A program made the position numbers and the translations under genes. The notes under the pieces were generated by a model. The model was not told the DNA's origin. It saw only the letters and a list, made by a program, of their open reading frames with translations, and did no database searches. Source: Gemmatimonadota bacterium (GTDB lineage: Bacteria; Gemmatimonadota; Gemmatimonadetes; Longimicrobiales; Gaopeijiaceae). From it: a stretch of 64,000 nucleotides of DNA. Of the stretch, positions 24,751-33,553 are shown piece after piece; the stretch's first letter is position 1; each line of letters starts with the position of its first letter. Where the stretch lies: assembly GCA_041390125.1 (NCBI GenBank), contig JAWKQN010000006.1:275099-339098 (forward strand), written 5' to 3'.

Positions 24751-26522
24751 GGGAGCGGGTCCGCTCCGGCCAGGGCCGCGGGAGCCGCGGCGGGTGCACG
24801 CCGCGCCACGGGCCAGGCGCCCGCCAGGCCGGCCAGTCCTTGGAGGGCCAGGGCCAGCACCGAGGCCGCTCCCAGGGGCGCGGTCCCGCCGAGCAGGGTC
24901 GCGAGCCCATCGCGGAAGAACAGGACGGCCCACGCGCCCACCAGCGCTCCGGTCAGCGTCCGCCCGAGCGAGCCGAGCAACAACCACCGCACGCTCCAGC
25001 CCCGGGTCGCGCCCACCGCCCGGCGGACGCCGAGCTCGTACGTGCGCGCCCGCGCCAGCAGGCGCGCGCCCAGCGCCGCGGTGAGCGTGGACAGCGCCAC
25101 CGCCGCCACGAGCGCGAGCAACAGGAGGCGGGAGATCCACGCGATCGGCGCCCGATCGAGCGCCCGCCGGCCGGCCAGCGGAGCGACCTCGACGGTCGCG
25201 CCGGCCGGAAGGAGCGATTCCAGCGCGCTGCGCACCGCCCCCGGATCCGCCGCCCCCTCCACGCCGAGCTCGAGGGCTCGGACCGGATGCTGGAGCAGGC
25301 TCACGAAGACCTGGTCCGCCGCCGGCGGGGCCGCGCCCGCCGCGAGGACGGGCAGGCCGGCCCCGGTGACGCCCTCGACCGCGTACCAGCGGTCCAGGTC
25401 GCGCCCCACCAGGGCGGACCGGCCCGCCCAGCGCCCGCGCTCGAACTGGCGGGCGGCGAACCCCTCGCTGACCCACACGGCGGGCGGATCGGCCGCCGTG
25501 ATCGCGGAAGGCCCCCGCCCCGCGACGAGCGGGACCCCCATCAGGTCCAGGGCCGCGCCCGCCACCCCCACGACCCGCGCCCAGCCGCCCAGCATCGGGG
25601 TGGGCAGCCCGCCGATCCAGCAGTCCCCACACTCGGTGGCGACGTGGCTGTCGATCCCGAGCCGGCTCCACCCGCCGGGCGTGGTCGCGCCGACGCGGGT
25701 CACCCCGGGCAGGGCCGCCAGCCCGTGCAGCAAGGAGGCGGTGTCCAGGGCGGACGGCGCGGTCACCGACGCCCAGGTCAGGTCGGGCGGGCCCGCTGTG
25801 GACGCGTCCGGACGCTCCGCGCCGAGGAGCACGAACGCCAGGATGCACACCAGGGTGGAGGCGGCGCCGCCGGCGACCACGAAGCCGTCCTGGGCGCCCG
25901 GGATCCGACCCCGCTCGGACGCGGGCGCCAGGAGGCCGCCCCCCCACCAGAGCAGCATCGCCCCGACGGCCGTGGCCACGACCGCGCCCGATCCGAGGAG
26001 ACCGGAGGCCGCCCACGGCCCCAGGGTCCCGCTCCACACCCCCGGCCACGCTCGCGCCAACCACGGCAACAGGACCGCGGCCCCGACGCCCGCGACCGTG
26101 CCCGCGGCGCCGACGAACGCCACGGTGCGCTGCAGGAACGCCCGTCGCAGCAGGCGGGCGGACGCGCCGACGTCCCGGTGCACGTGCAGCTCCGGGCGGG
26201 CGGCCCGCCCGGCCAGCAGAGCGCCCAGGAGCACGGGCACCACGGCCGCCAGGATCACCAGCGCACAGGCCAGCCGCAGCAGCCCGACCCAGCGGGCCAG
26301 CGCCCGGGCGCGGGCCACGTCCGGGAGCTCCGTCCGGGGCGACCACTGGAGACCCAGCGTCTCGACCGGGAGCGGCGCCAGCGAAAGGGCGCTCCCGGCG
26401 GGACCCGTCCCCGTGAGCCACGCCAGCACGCCCAGGGAGAGCAGCCCGGCCGCCAGGGCGCCGGCGAGCGCGAGCCACCCGGGTCGCCCGTGTCCGTCCG
26501 CGAGGTGCAGCGGTACTCGCAT
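24747..26522 (-). CDS. Orphan FtsX/MacB-type duplicated permease (ADOP-like)
   Basis: The 591-residue membrane protein has a first hydrophobic helix (about 15-36), a block of three helices (75-220), a periplasmic domain of about 200 residues and a final block of helices. The motif RTYELGVRRAVGATR just before the last block and a decayed copy PELHVHRDVGASARL before the first show the duplicated FtsX core of MacB-like and acidobacterial orphan permeases. No ATP-binding partner lies anywhere near. ATG at 26522 follows a GGAGG. Its place inside glycan genes suggests a role in export or envelope handling of the polymer, which is a guess. Confidence 0.72.
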   Translation of the reverse strand: MRVPLHLADGHGRPGWLALAGALAAGLLSLGVLAWLTGTGPAGSALSLAPLPVETLGLQWSPRTELPDVARARALARWVGLLRLACALVILAAVVPVLLGALLAGRAARPELHVHRDVGASARLLRRAFLQRTVAFVGAAGTVAGVGAAVLLPWLARAWPGVWSGTLGPWAASGLLGSGAVVATAVGAMLLWWGGGLLAPASERGRIPGAQDGFVVAGGAASTLVCILAFVLLGAERPDASTAGPPDLTWASVTAPSALDTASLLHGLAALPGVTRVGATTPGGWSRLGIDSHVATECGDCWIGGLPTPMLGGWARVVGVAGAALDLMGVPLVAGRGPSAITAADPPAVWVSEGFAARQFERGRWAGRSALVGRDLDRWYAVEGVTGAGLPVLAAGAAPPAADQVFVSLLQHPVRALELGVEGAADPGAVRSALESLLPAGATVEVAPLAGRRALDRAPIAWISRLLLLALVAAVALSTLTAALGARLLARARTYELGVRRAVGATRGWSVRWLLLGSLGRTLTGALVGAWAVLFFRDGLATLLGGTAPLGAASVLALALQGLAGLAGAWPVARRAPAAAPAALAGADPLP

Positions 26523-26536
26523 GTGACCTCCGCCCG

Positions 26537-27577
26537 TCAGTAGTAGCGCAGCTTGAAGAGCGCCTTGTGCAGCCAGGCCCGACGCCGCTTCAGCGGGCTC
26601 CTGCGGTAGCCGTCCCAGCGCTCGGCCCAGGCCAGGAAGCGGGCATCGTCCGTGAGTCGGTGCATGATGCGCAACTGGACGACGTGGAGGGCGTGGTAGA
26701 AGCCGCTGGCGGCATTGCTGAGCGCCGTCCCGGCCTGATCGTAGAGCGACCAGTACCCGATGTCGAAGCGGGGCAGATGGGCATGCAGCGTCTCGATCGA
26801 TGCCTGCCAGAGCGCGCCCGCGCGCGCGTCGCCGTCGTGGAGCCAGAGGTCGTACAGGCCCCACGCCGCCCACATGAAGCCGTTCAGGATGTGGGTGGGC
26901 GGCTTGACCACGGTCTCCTCGAACCAGACGTGTCCGTCGTCGAGGACCTGCACGCCGCCCTCGTCGATGTGCAGCGTGAAGCTCTCGAACGCGGCGCGGG
27001 CCGCGTCGAGGTAGCGCTGCTCCTCCGTGACCTTGTGCGCACGCACGAGCAGGCTGATGCCCTGCCCCTGGCTGAGACAGGAATACCAGGGGTTCTTGAG
27101 CGGCGTCCGGTACTCCCAGTCGAAGCGGTGATTCCAGACCGCGACACCGGCGGCGTTGGGTTCGAGATTGTCCACCAGCCAATCCGCCACGTCCAGGAAG
27201 CGCTGCTTGCGGTCCGGGTCGTCCTCCTGACGCCAGCGGTTGTAGTTGCCCAGACCATACTGCGCGATCGCGATGGGGTTGTACTGCAGACCCACGTGCC
27301 CATGGTAGTCCAGCATCGGGATGCCGCGCGCGTCGCGCGGGCCCGGGTAATCCGCCTTGACCGTGAAGCGCTGCCAGTACTCGTCCACCGTCCCCGCCCG
27401 GGCGCGCTCGTTCACCTGCGGCGTGCCGTGCCAGAACGTGAGGTGGCTCTGGCGGCTTCCGCCGTACGCCGAGAAGATGCGACGCCAGTAGCGCAGGCGC
27501 GCCCCTACCCCGATCGGGGCCCCGGGGACGCTCTCGGGGATCTCCACGCGCGGGGCGCTCGCGTCCGCGCGCGTCAT
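26537..27577 (-). CDS. D-glucuronyl C5-epimerase-like protein
   Basis: The 346-residue protein resembles the C-terminal catalytic domain of D-glucuronyl C5-epimerases, which convert glucuronate to iduronate in heparan-type chains. Supporting segments are WYSCLSQGQG (164-173), LNGFMWAAWGLYD (231-243), FDIGYWSLYD (271-280) and YHALHVVQL (294-302), with several conserved Trp/Tyr. No signal peptide is visible, unlike a periplasmic enzyme. It lies in a translationally coupled run (ATGA with the next gene) with an oxidoreductase and an amidotransferase. UDP-glucuronate can be made by the ugd gene at 57374. Confidence 0.75.
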   Translation of the reverse strand: MTRADASAPRVEIPESVPGAPIGVGARLRYWRRIFSAYGGSRQSHLTFWHGTPQVNERARAGTVDEYWQRFTVKADYPGPRDARGIPMLDYHGHVGLQYNPIAIAQYGLGNYNRWRQEDDPDRKQRFLDVADWLVDNLEPNAAGVAVWNHRFDWEYRTPLKNPWYSCLSQGQGISLLVRAHKVTEEQRYLDAARAAFESFTLHIDEGGVQVLDDGHVWFEETVVKPPTHILNGFMWAAWGLYDLWLHDGDARAGALWQASIETLHAHLPRFDIGYWSLYDQAGTALSNAASGFYHALHVVQLRIMHRLTDDARFLAWAERWDGYRRSPLKRRRAWLHKALFKLRYY

Positions 27578-29739
27578 GCGTGCTCCCCGGCCACGAAGAC
27601 GTCCCGCCCGGTGCGCAGCGCATCCGCCGCCGCGAACGAGGCGCGCATCGTGCCCACCAGCGAGGCGAACGGCGTGGGCGAAGGGCCTCCGCTACGGAGC
27701 GCCGCTCCGAGCCGCTCCATCTCGGCGCGGTGGCCCTTGTCCTGCCGCAACCGATCGCGGCGCCGCCGGGTCCGTCCCCCGTCGTGGAGCGCCAGCTCCC
27801 GGAAATCGTCGAGGACGGCGCTCCGTCCGCCGCCCGACACCTCGATCCGCTCCTTCCCCAGAGCGGCCGCGCCGTTGGCGTGATAGCTCACGATGGCCAC
27901 ATGCCCGCCCTCCATCTCCAGCGTGATGCTCACGTTGTCGCGCGGGCGGGCACCCGCGGCGGGCAGACCGGCAGTGCGTACCCGCACGGGGGCGGCGTCG
28001 CAGAGCCAGAGCGCCCAGTCGAGGAAGTGGCAGGCCTCTCCCACGATCCGTCCGCCGCCGACGCTCGGGTCGTGCAGCCAATGGTCGGGGGGCAGCGCTC
28101 CGGCGTTGACCCGGTAGTGCACGAGGAGCGGATCTCCCACCGGCGCGAAGTGCCCGGCCAGCGCGTCGCTCATCGGTGCGAAACGGCGATTGAACCCGAC
28201 CATGAGCAGACGATCCGCGCGCGCGTGCGCGACCCCGATCCGCGCCAGCTCCGCGTCGTCGAGGCAGAGCGGCTTCTCCACGAAGACGTGCTTGCCCGCA
28301 TCCAATGCGCGCTCCACCTGCTCCGCGTGCAGGTTGTGGCGCGTCAGCACGAACAGCACGTCCACGTCCGGGTCGGAGAAGAGCGCATCCGCATCCGTGG
28401 AGGCCTGCGCGAAGCCGAACTTCTCCGCGGCGTGGCGGCTGGAGATCCCGCTGGTCGTGCAGACGGTACGCAGGTCGAAGCCGCCCGCGGCCTGCAGCGC
28501 CGGCAGCAACGTGCGGGTGGCGAAGAGCCCCGCGCCCAGCACGCCCACGCGCGGTGCATCGACCGGGGCGCGCCCGGTTCCGGCGGCGGCCACCGGCACG
28601 ACGCGCGTGGGCGGAGCCGGCGCGGGTGTGTCGGGATACGACAGGACGACACCGAGCGGCTGCGGACCGTCTTCGCCCAGCGAGCCGTACAGGTCCAGCG
28701 CGTCCGCGAACGCGACCCGGTCGGTGACGAGCGGCGCCGTATCCAGCCGCCGGTCACGCATGAGGTCGAGCACCGCCTCCAGGTTGCGCTGCTCCGTCCA
28801 GCGCACGTAGCCCAGCGGGTAATCGATCCCCCGATCCTCGTACTGGGGGTCGTAGCGACCGGGCCCGTAGGAGCGCGAGATCTTGAGGTCGAGCTCCTTC
28901 ATGTAGAACGGACGGCGCGGCACCTCCAGCCCGACCGCGCCCACTGCCACGACGCGGCCGCGGTCGCGCGCGATCTCGGCCGCGAGCTCGATGGGTGCGG
29001 AGCTGTCGGTCGAGGCGGTGACCAGCACGGCGTCGACCCCGCGCCCACCCGTCCACTCCTGCACGAGCGCGAGGGGATCGTCAGCGCCGATGCGCCCGCC
29101 GCGCTCCGCGCCCAGGGCGCGTGCGCGCTCCACCCGCCCCGGATCCAGATCGAAGCCGCAGACGGCCAGCCCGGCGGCGCGCGCGAGCTGCACGGTGATG
29201 AGCCCGATCAGCCCCAGCCCCACCACCGCCACCCGCTCCCCGAGCTGGCACTCCGCGAGGCGGAGCCCGTGCAGCGCGATCGCGGCCACCGTGGCGAAGC
29301 AGGCCGACTCCGCCGGGACGCCGTCGGGGACGCGGGCCAGCAGGTTGCGGGGCACGCACAGCACCTCGGCATGGCCCGCGCCGGCCGCGGCGACCCGGTC
29401 CCCGACCTCGAGGCCCTCCACGCCCGGCCCCACCTCCACGATCACCCCGGCGGCGGAGTACCCGAGGGGCATCGGCTGATCCAGGCGGGCGCGGGTGGCG
29501 TCGAGCGCGGTCAACACGCCTTCGGTACGCGCCTTCTCCACCACCTTGCGCACGAGATCCGGACGGGAGCGCGCCTTGGCCAGAAGGCTCTTGCGGGCGA
29601 AGTCGACCAGCATGCGCTCGGTCCCGATGGAGACGAGCGACGCCTCGGTACGGACCAACACGTGGCCCGACCGCACGATGGGCGCGGGCACGTCGGCGAG
29701 GCGCGTCTCCCCCGCCGGGTACTGCAGAAGCTGCTTCAC
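27574..29739 (-). CDS. Bi-domain oxidoreductase: zinc-free alcohol dehydrogenase-like plus Gfo/Idh/MocA domain
   Basis: The 721-residue protein joins two enzymes. Residues 1-350 are a medium-chain dehydrogenase (LGYSAAGVIVEVGPGVEGLEVGDRV, VVGLGLIGLITVQLARAAG), but the usual catalytic cysteine site reads SIGTERM, so the zinc site is lacking. Residues from about 375 are a Gfo/Idh/MocA oxidoreductase with VGVLGAGLFATRTLLPAL and the EKP motif in VFVEKPLC. The fusion type is known from bacterial polysaccharide loci, where its substrate is unclear. GTG start at 29739 overlaps the asparagine-synthase stop (GTGA). It might oxidise or isomerise a sugar of the polymer. Confidence 0.85.
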   Translation of the reverse strand: MKQLLQYPAGETRLADVPAPIVRSGHVLVRTEASLVSIGTERMLVDFARKSLLAKARSRPDLVRKVVEKARTEGVLTALDATRARLDQPMPLGYSAAGVIVEVGPGVEGLEVGDRVAAAGAGHAEVLCVPRNLLARVPDGVPAESACFATVAAIALHGLRLAECQLGERVAVVGLGLIGLITVQLARAAGLAVCGFDLDPGRVERARALGAERGGRIGADDPLALVQEWTGGRGVDAVLVTASTDSSAPIELAAEIARDRGRVVAVGAVGLEVPRRPFYMKELDLKISRSYGPGRYDPQYEDRGIDYPLGYVRWTEQRNLEAVLDLMRDRRLDTAPLVTDRVAFADALDLYGSLGEDGPQPLGVVLSYPDTPAPAPPTRVVPVAAAGTGRAPVDAPRVGVLGAGLFATRTLLPALQAAGGFDLRTVCTTSGISSRHAAEKFGFAQASTDADALFSDPDVDVLFVLTRHNLHAEQVERALDAGKHVFVEKPLCLDDAELARIGVAHARADRLLMVGFNRRFAPMSDALAGHFAPVGDPLLVHYRVNAGALPPDHWLHDPSVGGGRIVGEACHFLDWALWLCDAAPVRVRTAGLPAAGARPRDNVSITLEMEGGHVAIVSYHANGAAALGKERIEVSGGGRSAVLDDFRELALHDGGRTRRRRDRLRQDKGHRAEMERLGAALRSGGPSPTPFASLVGTMRASFAAADALRTGRDVFVAGEHA

Positions 29740-31769
29740 GTCGTGTCCTGTCCAGGCGCGGGGGCCGTCCGACCCGGCTCCGGCCCTTCCGGGGCCGGGA
29801 GCGGCGGCCGCTCCCCGTCCACGAAGGCCCGCATCCACAGCTCCAACGTCAGGAGCTGCCAGACCGGGTAGGCGAGGTCGGCATCCCCCGCGCGGTGTGC
29901 CTCGATCCGGGTCCGCACCGCCTCCGGGCGCAGGATCCCGCGGCGCCGAATCTGATCGAACGACAGCAGATCGTCCACCATCCCGGCGAGGTCGTGCGTG
30001 AGCCAGTGGTCGTGGGGCGCGCCGAAGCCGGCCTTGGGCTGGTGGAGCACCTCGTCGGGCACCCGCCCGGCGAGCGCCCGGCGCAGGACGTACTTGGTCA
30101 CCGGGCGCAGCCCGCCGTGCAGCTTCAGGTCCGGAGCCAGGTGCTGGAAGGCGAACTCCACCAGCGGCCGATCCAGCAGCGGCACCCGCACCTCGACCGA
30201 GGACGCCATGCTCATCTTGTCGTTGTAGTCGAGGTTGAGGCTGGGGAGGAACGTCCCCAGATCCACCGCCATGCGCTGCTCCAGCGGGTCGGCGTGGGCG
30301 TGCTCCTCGAACAGCGCGCGATGGTGCACGTAGGGGTCCACGGCGCCGCCTGCTTCGATCCAGCCGGGCGTCAGCAGCGCGCGGCGCGCGGGCTCGTCGA
30401 GGTAGGTGGCGTCGCGGAGGAACGCCTCGACCGGCGGCAAGGAGGCGCTGCGTCCGAACTTCCGGGCCAGCCGCGTCCACCCCATCCACCGTGTGCCGCG
30501 CAGCGCCGGCAGATGGGTGAGCAGCGGTTCCAGCGCGAGACGCCGGAGTGGCGCAGGCAGCCGGCGGTAGCGGTCGCGCAGCCGTTCGACCGCGTACTTG
30601 CGGTACCCGCCGAACACCTCGTCGCCGCCCACACCCGAGAGCAATACGGTGACCTCGCGCCCGGCGGCCCGGCACACCTCGAACGCCGTGAGGATCGCCG
30701 GGTCGGCCACCGCGTCGTCCATCGACCACACCAGCCCCGGTAGCGAAGCCGCCACGTCGGGCTCGACCACGATCTCCTGGTGGCGACAGCCGAAGCGCTC
30801 CGCAGTGCGGCGCGCCACGGCGGGATCGTCCAGGGTGGCCTCGCCGCGCCGGTGTCCGGCCGGGAAGGTGATCGTGAACGTGCGTACGGGCCCGTCGGAG
30901 TGCTCGACCATGGCGGCCACGATGGCCGTCGAGTCGAGCCCGGCGCTGAGGAAGGCTCCCACCGGGACGTCGGAGACCATCTGGCGTCCCACGGCCGCCT
31001 CCAGTTGGTCACGCACGGCCGCCACGGCGGCACGCTCCGGAAGCCGCGGCCGGGCGGGGTCGGCGATCCGCAGCCGCCAGTAGCGCTCCTGCCGCCAGCC
31101 GCCGTCCTGCGCCAACGCCCAGTGGGCGGGGGGCAGCTTGTCCACCCCGGCGAACAGCGTGTCCGGCTCGGGCACCCACAGCAACGCGAGGTAGCGTTGC
31201 AGGGCCACGGGATCCACGGTGGCGTCGAAGTCGGGCAGCTCCACGAAGGCCTTGGCCTCGGACGCGAACGCCACGCTCCCGCTCCGGCGCGTCACATAGA
31301 GTGGCTTGATGCCCAGCGGATCACGGGCGAGCAGCAGCGCCGGGCCGCCGTCGACGCGACCGAACCGTTTGCCACCCAGATCCACCGCAGCAAAGGCGAA
31401 CATGCCGTCGAGCTGCGCCACCGCGTCCGTACCCCAGGCGTCCAGCGCGTGCAGGACCACCTCGGTGTCCGACGTGGAGCGGAAGCGCGCGCCCCCGCCC
31501 TCCAGGCGGCGTCGCAGCTCCGCCGCGTTGTACAGCTCGCCGTTGTAGGTGAGGTGCAACTCGCCGTCCGCGCTCCGCATGGGCATGTGGCCGGCCGGCG
31601 AGAGATCGCGGATCGCGAGCCGCCGGTTGCCGAGCCCCACGAAGCCGGTCCGTTCGCTGCGGTGCGTCCACAGGCCGCTGTCGTCGGGTCCGCGATGCTG
31701 CAGGCGCGCGGTCATGCGCGCGAGCGCCGCCTCGTCTCCCCGGCCCAGCAGTCCGACGATGCCGCACAT
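29736..31769 (-). CDS. Asparagine synthase-type glutamine amidotransferase (copy 1)
   Basis: An AsnB-family enzyme of 677 residues. The N-terminal glutaminase has the nucleophile C2 (MCGIVGLLG), QHRGPDDSG and YNGELYN; the C-terminal synthetase domain has the ATP-binding loop as LSAGLDSTA near residue 276, with Ala in place of the first Gly of SGGLDS. In surface-glycan loci such enzymes are thought to amidate uronic acids rather than aspartate. A second copy lies at 36039. The two genes belong to the same coupled run. Confidence 0.9.
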   Translation of the reverse strand: MCGIVGLLGRGDEAALARMTARLQHRGPDDSGLWTHRSERTGFVGLGNRRLAIRDLSPAGHMPMRSADGELHLTYNGELYNAAELRRRLEGGGARFRSTSDTEVVLHALDAWGTDAVAQLDGMFAFAAVDLGGKRFGRVDGGPALLLARDPLGIKPLYVTRRSGSVAFASEAKAFVELPDFDATVDPVALQRYLALLWVPEPDTLFAGVDKLPPAHWALAQDGGWRQERYWRLRIADPARPRLPERAAVAAVRDQLEAAVGRQMVSDVPVGAFLSAGLDSTAIVAAMVEHSDGPVRTFTITFPAGHRRGEATLDDPAVARRTAERFGCRHQEIVVEPDVAASLPGLVWSMDDAVADPAILTAFEVCRAAGREVTVLLSGVGGDEVFGGYRKYAVERLRDRYRRLPAPLRRLALEPLLTHLPALRGTRWMGWTRLARKFGRSASLPPVEAFLRDATYLDEPARRALLTPGWIEAGGAVDPYVHHRALFEEHAHADPLEQRMAVDLGTFLPSLNLDYNDKMSMASSVEVRVPLLDRPLVEFAFQHLAPDLKLHGGLRPVTKYVLRRALAGRVPDEVLHQPKAGFGAPHDHWLTHDLAGMVDDLLSFDQIRRRGILRPEAVRTRIEAHRAGDADLAYPVWQLLTLELWMRAFVDGERPPLPAPEGPEPGRTAPAPGQDTT

Positions 31770-31838
31770 CTCAGGCGCCGTCCCGCAGCACCCGGCCGCT
31801 CCGTCCCGCGCCGGGGCGCGGGCCTGGACCGGGGCGCA

Positions 31839-32846
31839 TCACGCGGGCTTGCGGGCCAGGATCCGCAGCCGGTAGCCCAGGCCCGCCGCTTCGATCCAGC
31901 GGTCCATGCGCGCGCGCTCCTCCGGCGCCTCCAGGCGCTGCGCGAAGGCCGGCGGGAGTCGGTCGGTCGCCGGTGCGGCGAACGGATCGTATCCCTGCAG
32001 GTGGTTCAGCACGGAGTCGAGCACCGACACCGCGGAGAGGACCTCGACCACCTCGAAGCCCACGGCGGCGAGCAGCCGTGACAGCGTGCGCGCGTCGTAG
32101 TAGACGAGGTGGTTGCGATTGAAGGTGCGGGCCAACGGACCCAGGACGAGCACGCCCAGCGACGCCACGTTGGGGACGCCCACGAGGAAGGCGCCACCCG
32201 GAGCCAGGATGCGGTGGATCTCCTCCAGCAGGGCGCGCGGGTCGGGTACGTGCTCGAGCGTCTCGATCAGCGTCACGACGTCGAAGGCGCCATCGGCGAA
32301 CCCGCACACCTCCAGGCGCTCCTCGCGTACCGGCAACCCGTACACCTCGCGCGCGTGGCGCGCCGCCCGCGCGCCCAGCTCCAGACCCAGGACGTCCCAC
32401 CCGCGCTCGCGGGCGATGCGGGGCAGCCGTCCGATCGAGCAGCCCACGTCCAGGAGCCGTCCGGAGGGCCGCACGGTGGCCACCCGCTCCAGCAGGTGAC
32501 CGAAGTCGCGGGACTGGAAGCGCTCCTCGGCCTCGGTGAGCAGGACATCCACCCAGGCATCGTTGGCGGCGGACTCGTACTGGTAGAGACGCTCCAACGC
32601 GTCCGCGTTCGGGCGCGGATCCATGTACACCAGGGCGCACTCCGCACAGCGTACGAAGTCCAGCCCGGCCTTCGTGAAGAGGGGCTCGGGACGGTCGGCG
32701 CCGCAGACGACGCACGGCACGTGCTCGCCCACCTCGGGCCGCATCCGGCCGCTGACCGGGTCCAGCAGCACCTCCATCTCGCGGTCCAGGAGCGCGAAGA
32801 AACGGTCGCGGCCGCTCTCCTTCTCGTAGCTCGCCCGTCCGCTCAC
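31839..32846 (-). CDS. Class I SAM-dependent methyltransferase with N-terminal zinc-ribbon
   Basis: The 335-residue protein begins with a possible zinc ribbon (CVVCGAD and FVRCAECALVYMDPRP), followed by a class I methyltransferase core: SAM-binding LLDVGCSIGRL near residue 120, VTLIETLEHVPDP and the LAPGGAFLVGVPN strand. Related proteins methylate sugars in polysaccharide clusters. GTG at 32846 overlaps the neuA-like stop (GTGA). The 69 bases between its stop and the next gene hold only GC-rich sequence. Confidence 0.85.
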   Translation of the reverse strand: MSGRASYEKESGRDRFFALLDREMEVLLDPVSGRMRPEVGEHVPCVVCGADRPEPLFTKAGLDFVRCAECALVYMDPRPNADALERLYQYESAANDAWVDVLLTEAEERFQSRDFGHLLERVATVRPSGRLLDVGCSIGRLPRIARERGWDVLGLELGARAARHAREVYGLPVREERLEVCGFADGAFDVVTLIETLEHVPDPRALLEEIHRILAPGGAFLVGVPNVASLGVLVLGPLARTFNRNHLVYYDARTLSRLLAAVGFEVVEVLSAVSVLDSVLNHLQGYDPFAAPATDRLPPAFAQRLEAPEERARMDRWIEAAGLGYRLRILARKPA

Positions 32847-33553
32847 AGCCGTCCTTCCTCCCACGCCCGCACCAGCGTATCGGCCACCAGCAGGTCGCGT
32901 TCGTCGTCCACGTTCGCCAGCCACGCGGTGGGCATCACGAGCGCGGCCGGCCGCGCCCCCATCACGCGTCCGTCGCGCACCAGGGTGTCCCGCCGCACGG
33001 CGTAGACGGCCCCGTTGCGGTAGTAGACCGGGGGCAGGTCCTGGCGGTTCAGGCGCTCGCGCTCGGGATCCAACGGCACGAGGCGGTCGTCCGCTTCCAG
33101 ACGATACATGCGGGCCGGGTGCACGTCGTCCATGCGGCACACACCGATCACGCTGTCCGCGGCCGCGTCGCGGGTCAGACGCTCCACCGCGGCGTCGATG
33201 TCCGTACCCCGCCGGATGGGCGACGTCGGCTGCAGCAGCACCACGACGTCGAAGCGCGCTTCCGTCCGCCGCTCCATCTCCTCGAGCGCATGCACGAGCA
33301 CGGGCACCATGGGCGTGGCGTCTTCCGCCAGCCCGGCGGGCCGCTCCACCACCGGCGCGTCCAGCGCACGGGCGGCGTCCAGGATCTCGGGGTCGTCGCT
33401 CGTCACCGCGAACGCGTCCAGTCGCCGAGCCGCACCCGCGGCGCGCACCGCGTGCTCCAGCAGCGTGCGGCCGCCGGCCAGGCGCAGGTTCTTGCGCACG
33501 ACTCCCTTCGATCCCCCGCGGGCGGGGATGAGCCCCAGGGCTCGCAGCGTCAA
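32843..33553 (-). CDS. neuA: CMP-nonulosonate (N-acylneuraminate) cytidylyltransferase
   Basis: The enzyme activates sialic-type acids with CTP. The 236-residue protein shows the nucleotide-binding motif LIPARGGSKGVVRKN at its start, LQPTSPIRRGTDID, and PVYYRNGAVYAV, all typical of NeuA/PseF/LegF. The TTG at 33553 is the only start that gives a complete N-terminus; it overlaps the metalloprotease stop (TTGA). Partners neuC and neuB are downstream at 37912 and 40070. Whether the sugar is Neu5Ac or a di-amino nonulosonate is not decided by this sequence. Confidence 0.88.
   Translation of the reverse strand: MTLRALGLIPARGGSKGVVRKNLRLAGGRTLLEHAVRAAGAARRLDAFAVTSDDPEILDAARALDAPVVERPAGLAEDATPMVPVLVHALEEMERRTEARFDVVVLLQPTSPIRRGTDIDAAVERLTRDAAADSVIGVCRMDDVHPARMYRLEADDRLVPLDPERERLNRQDLPPVYYRNGAVYAVRRDTLVRDGRVMGARPAALVMPTAWLANVDDERDLLVADTLVRAWEEGRL

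Noticed and set aside
23506..26478. Single 990-codon reading of the WbuB-like gene
   Set aside because: The upstream half is the permease gene in another frame; the GTGA overlap at 24750 gives the correct N-terminus.
24747..26522. Permease as part of a classical MacB/LolCDE ABC transporter
   Set aside because: No ATP-binding subunit, MacA or LolD-like gene lies within the window.
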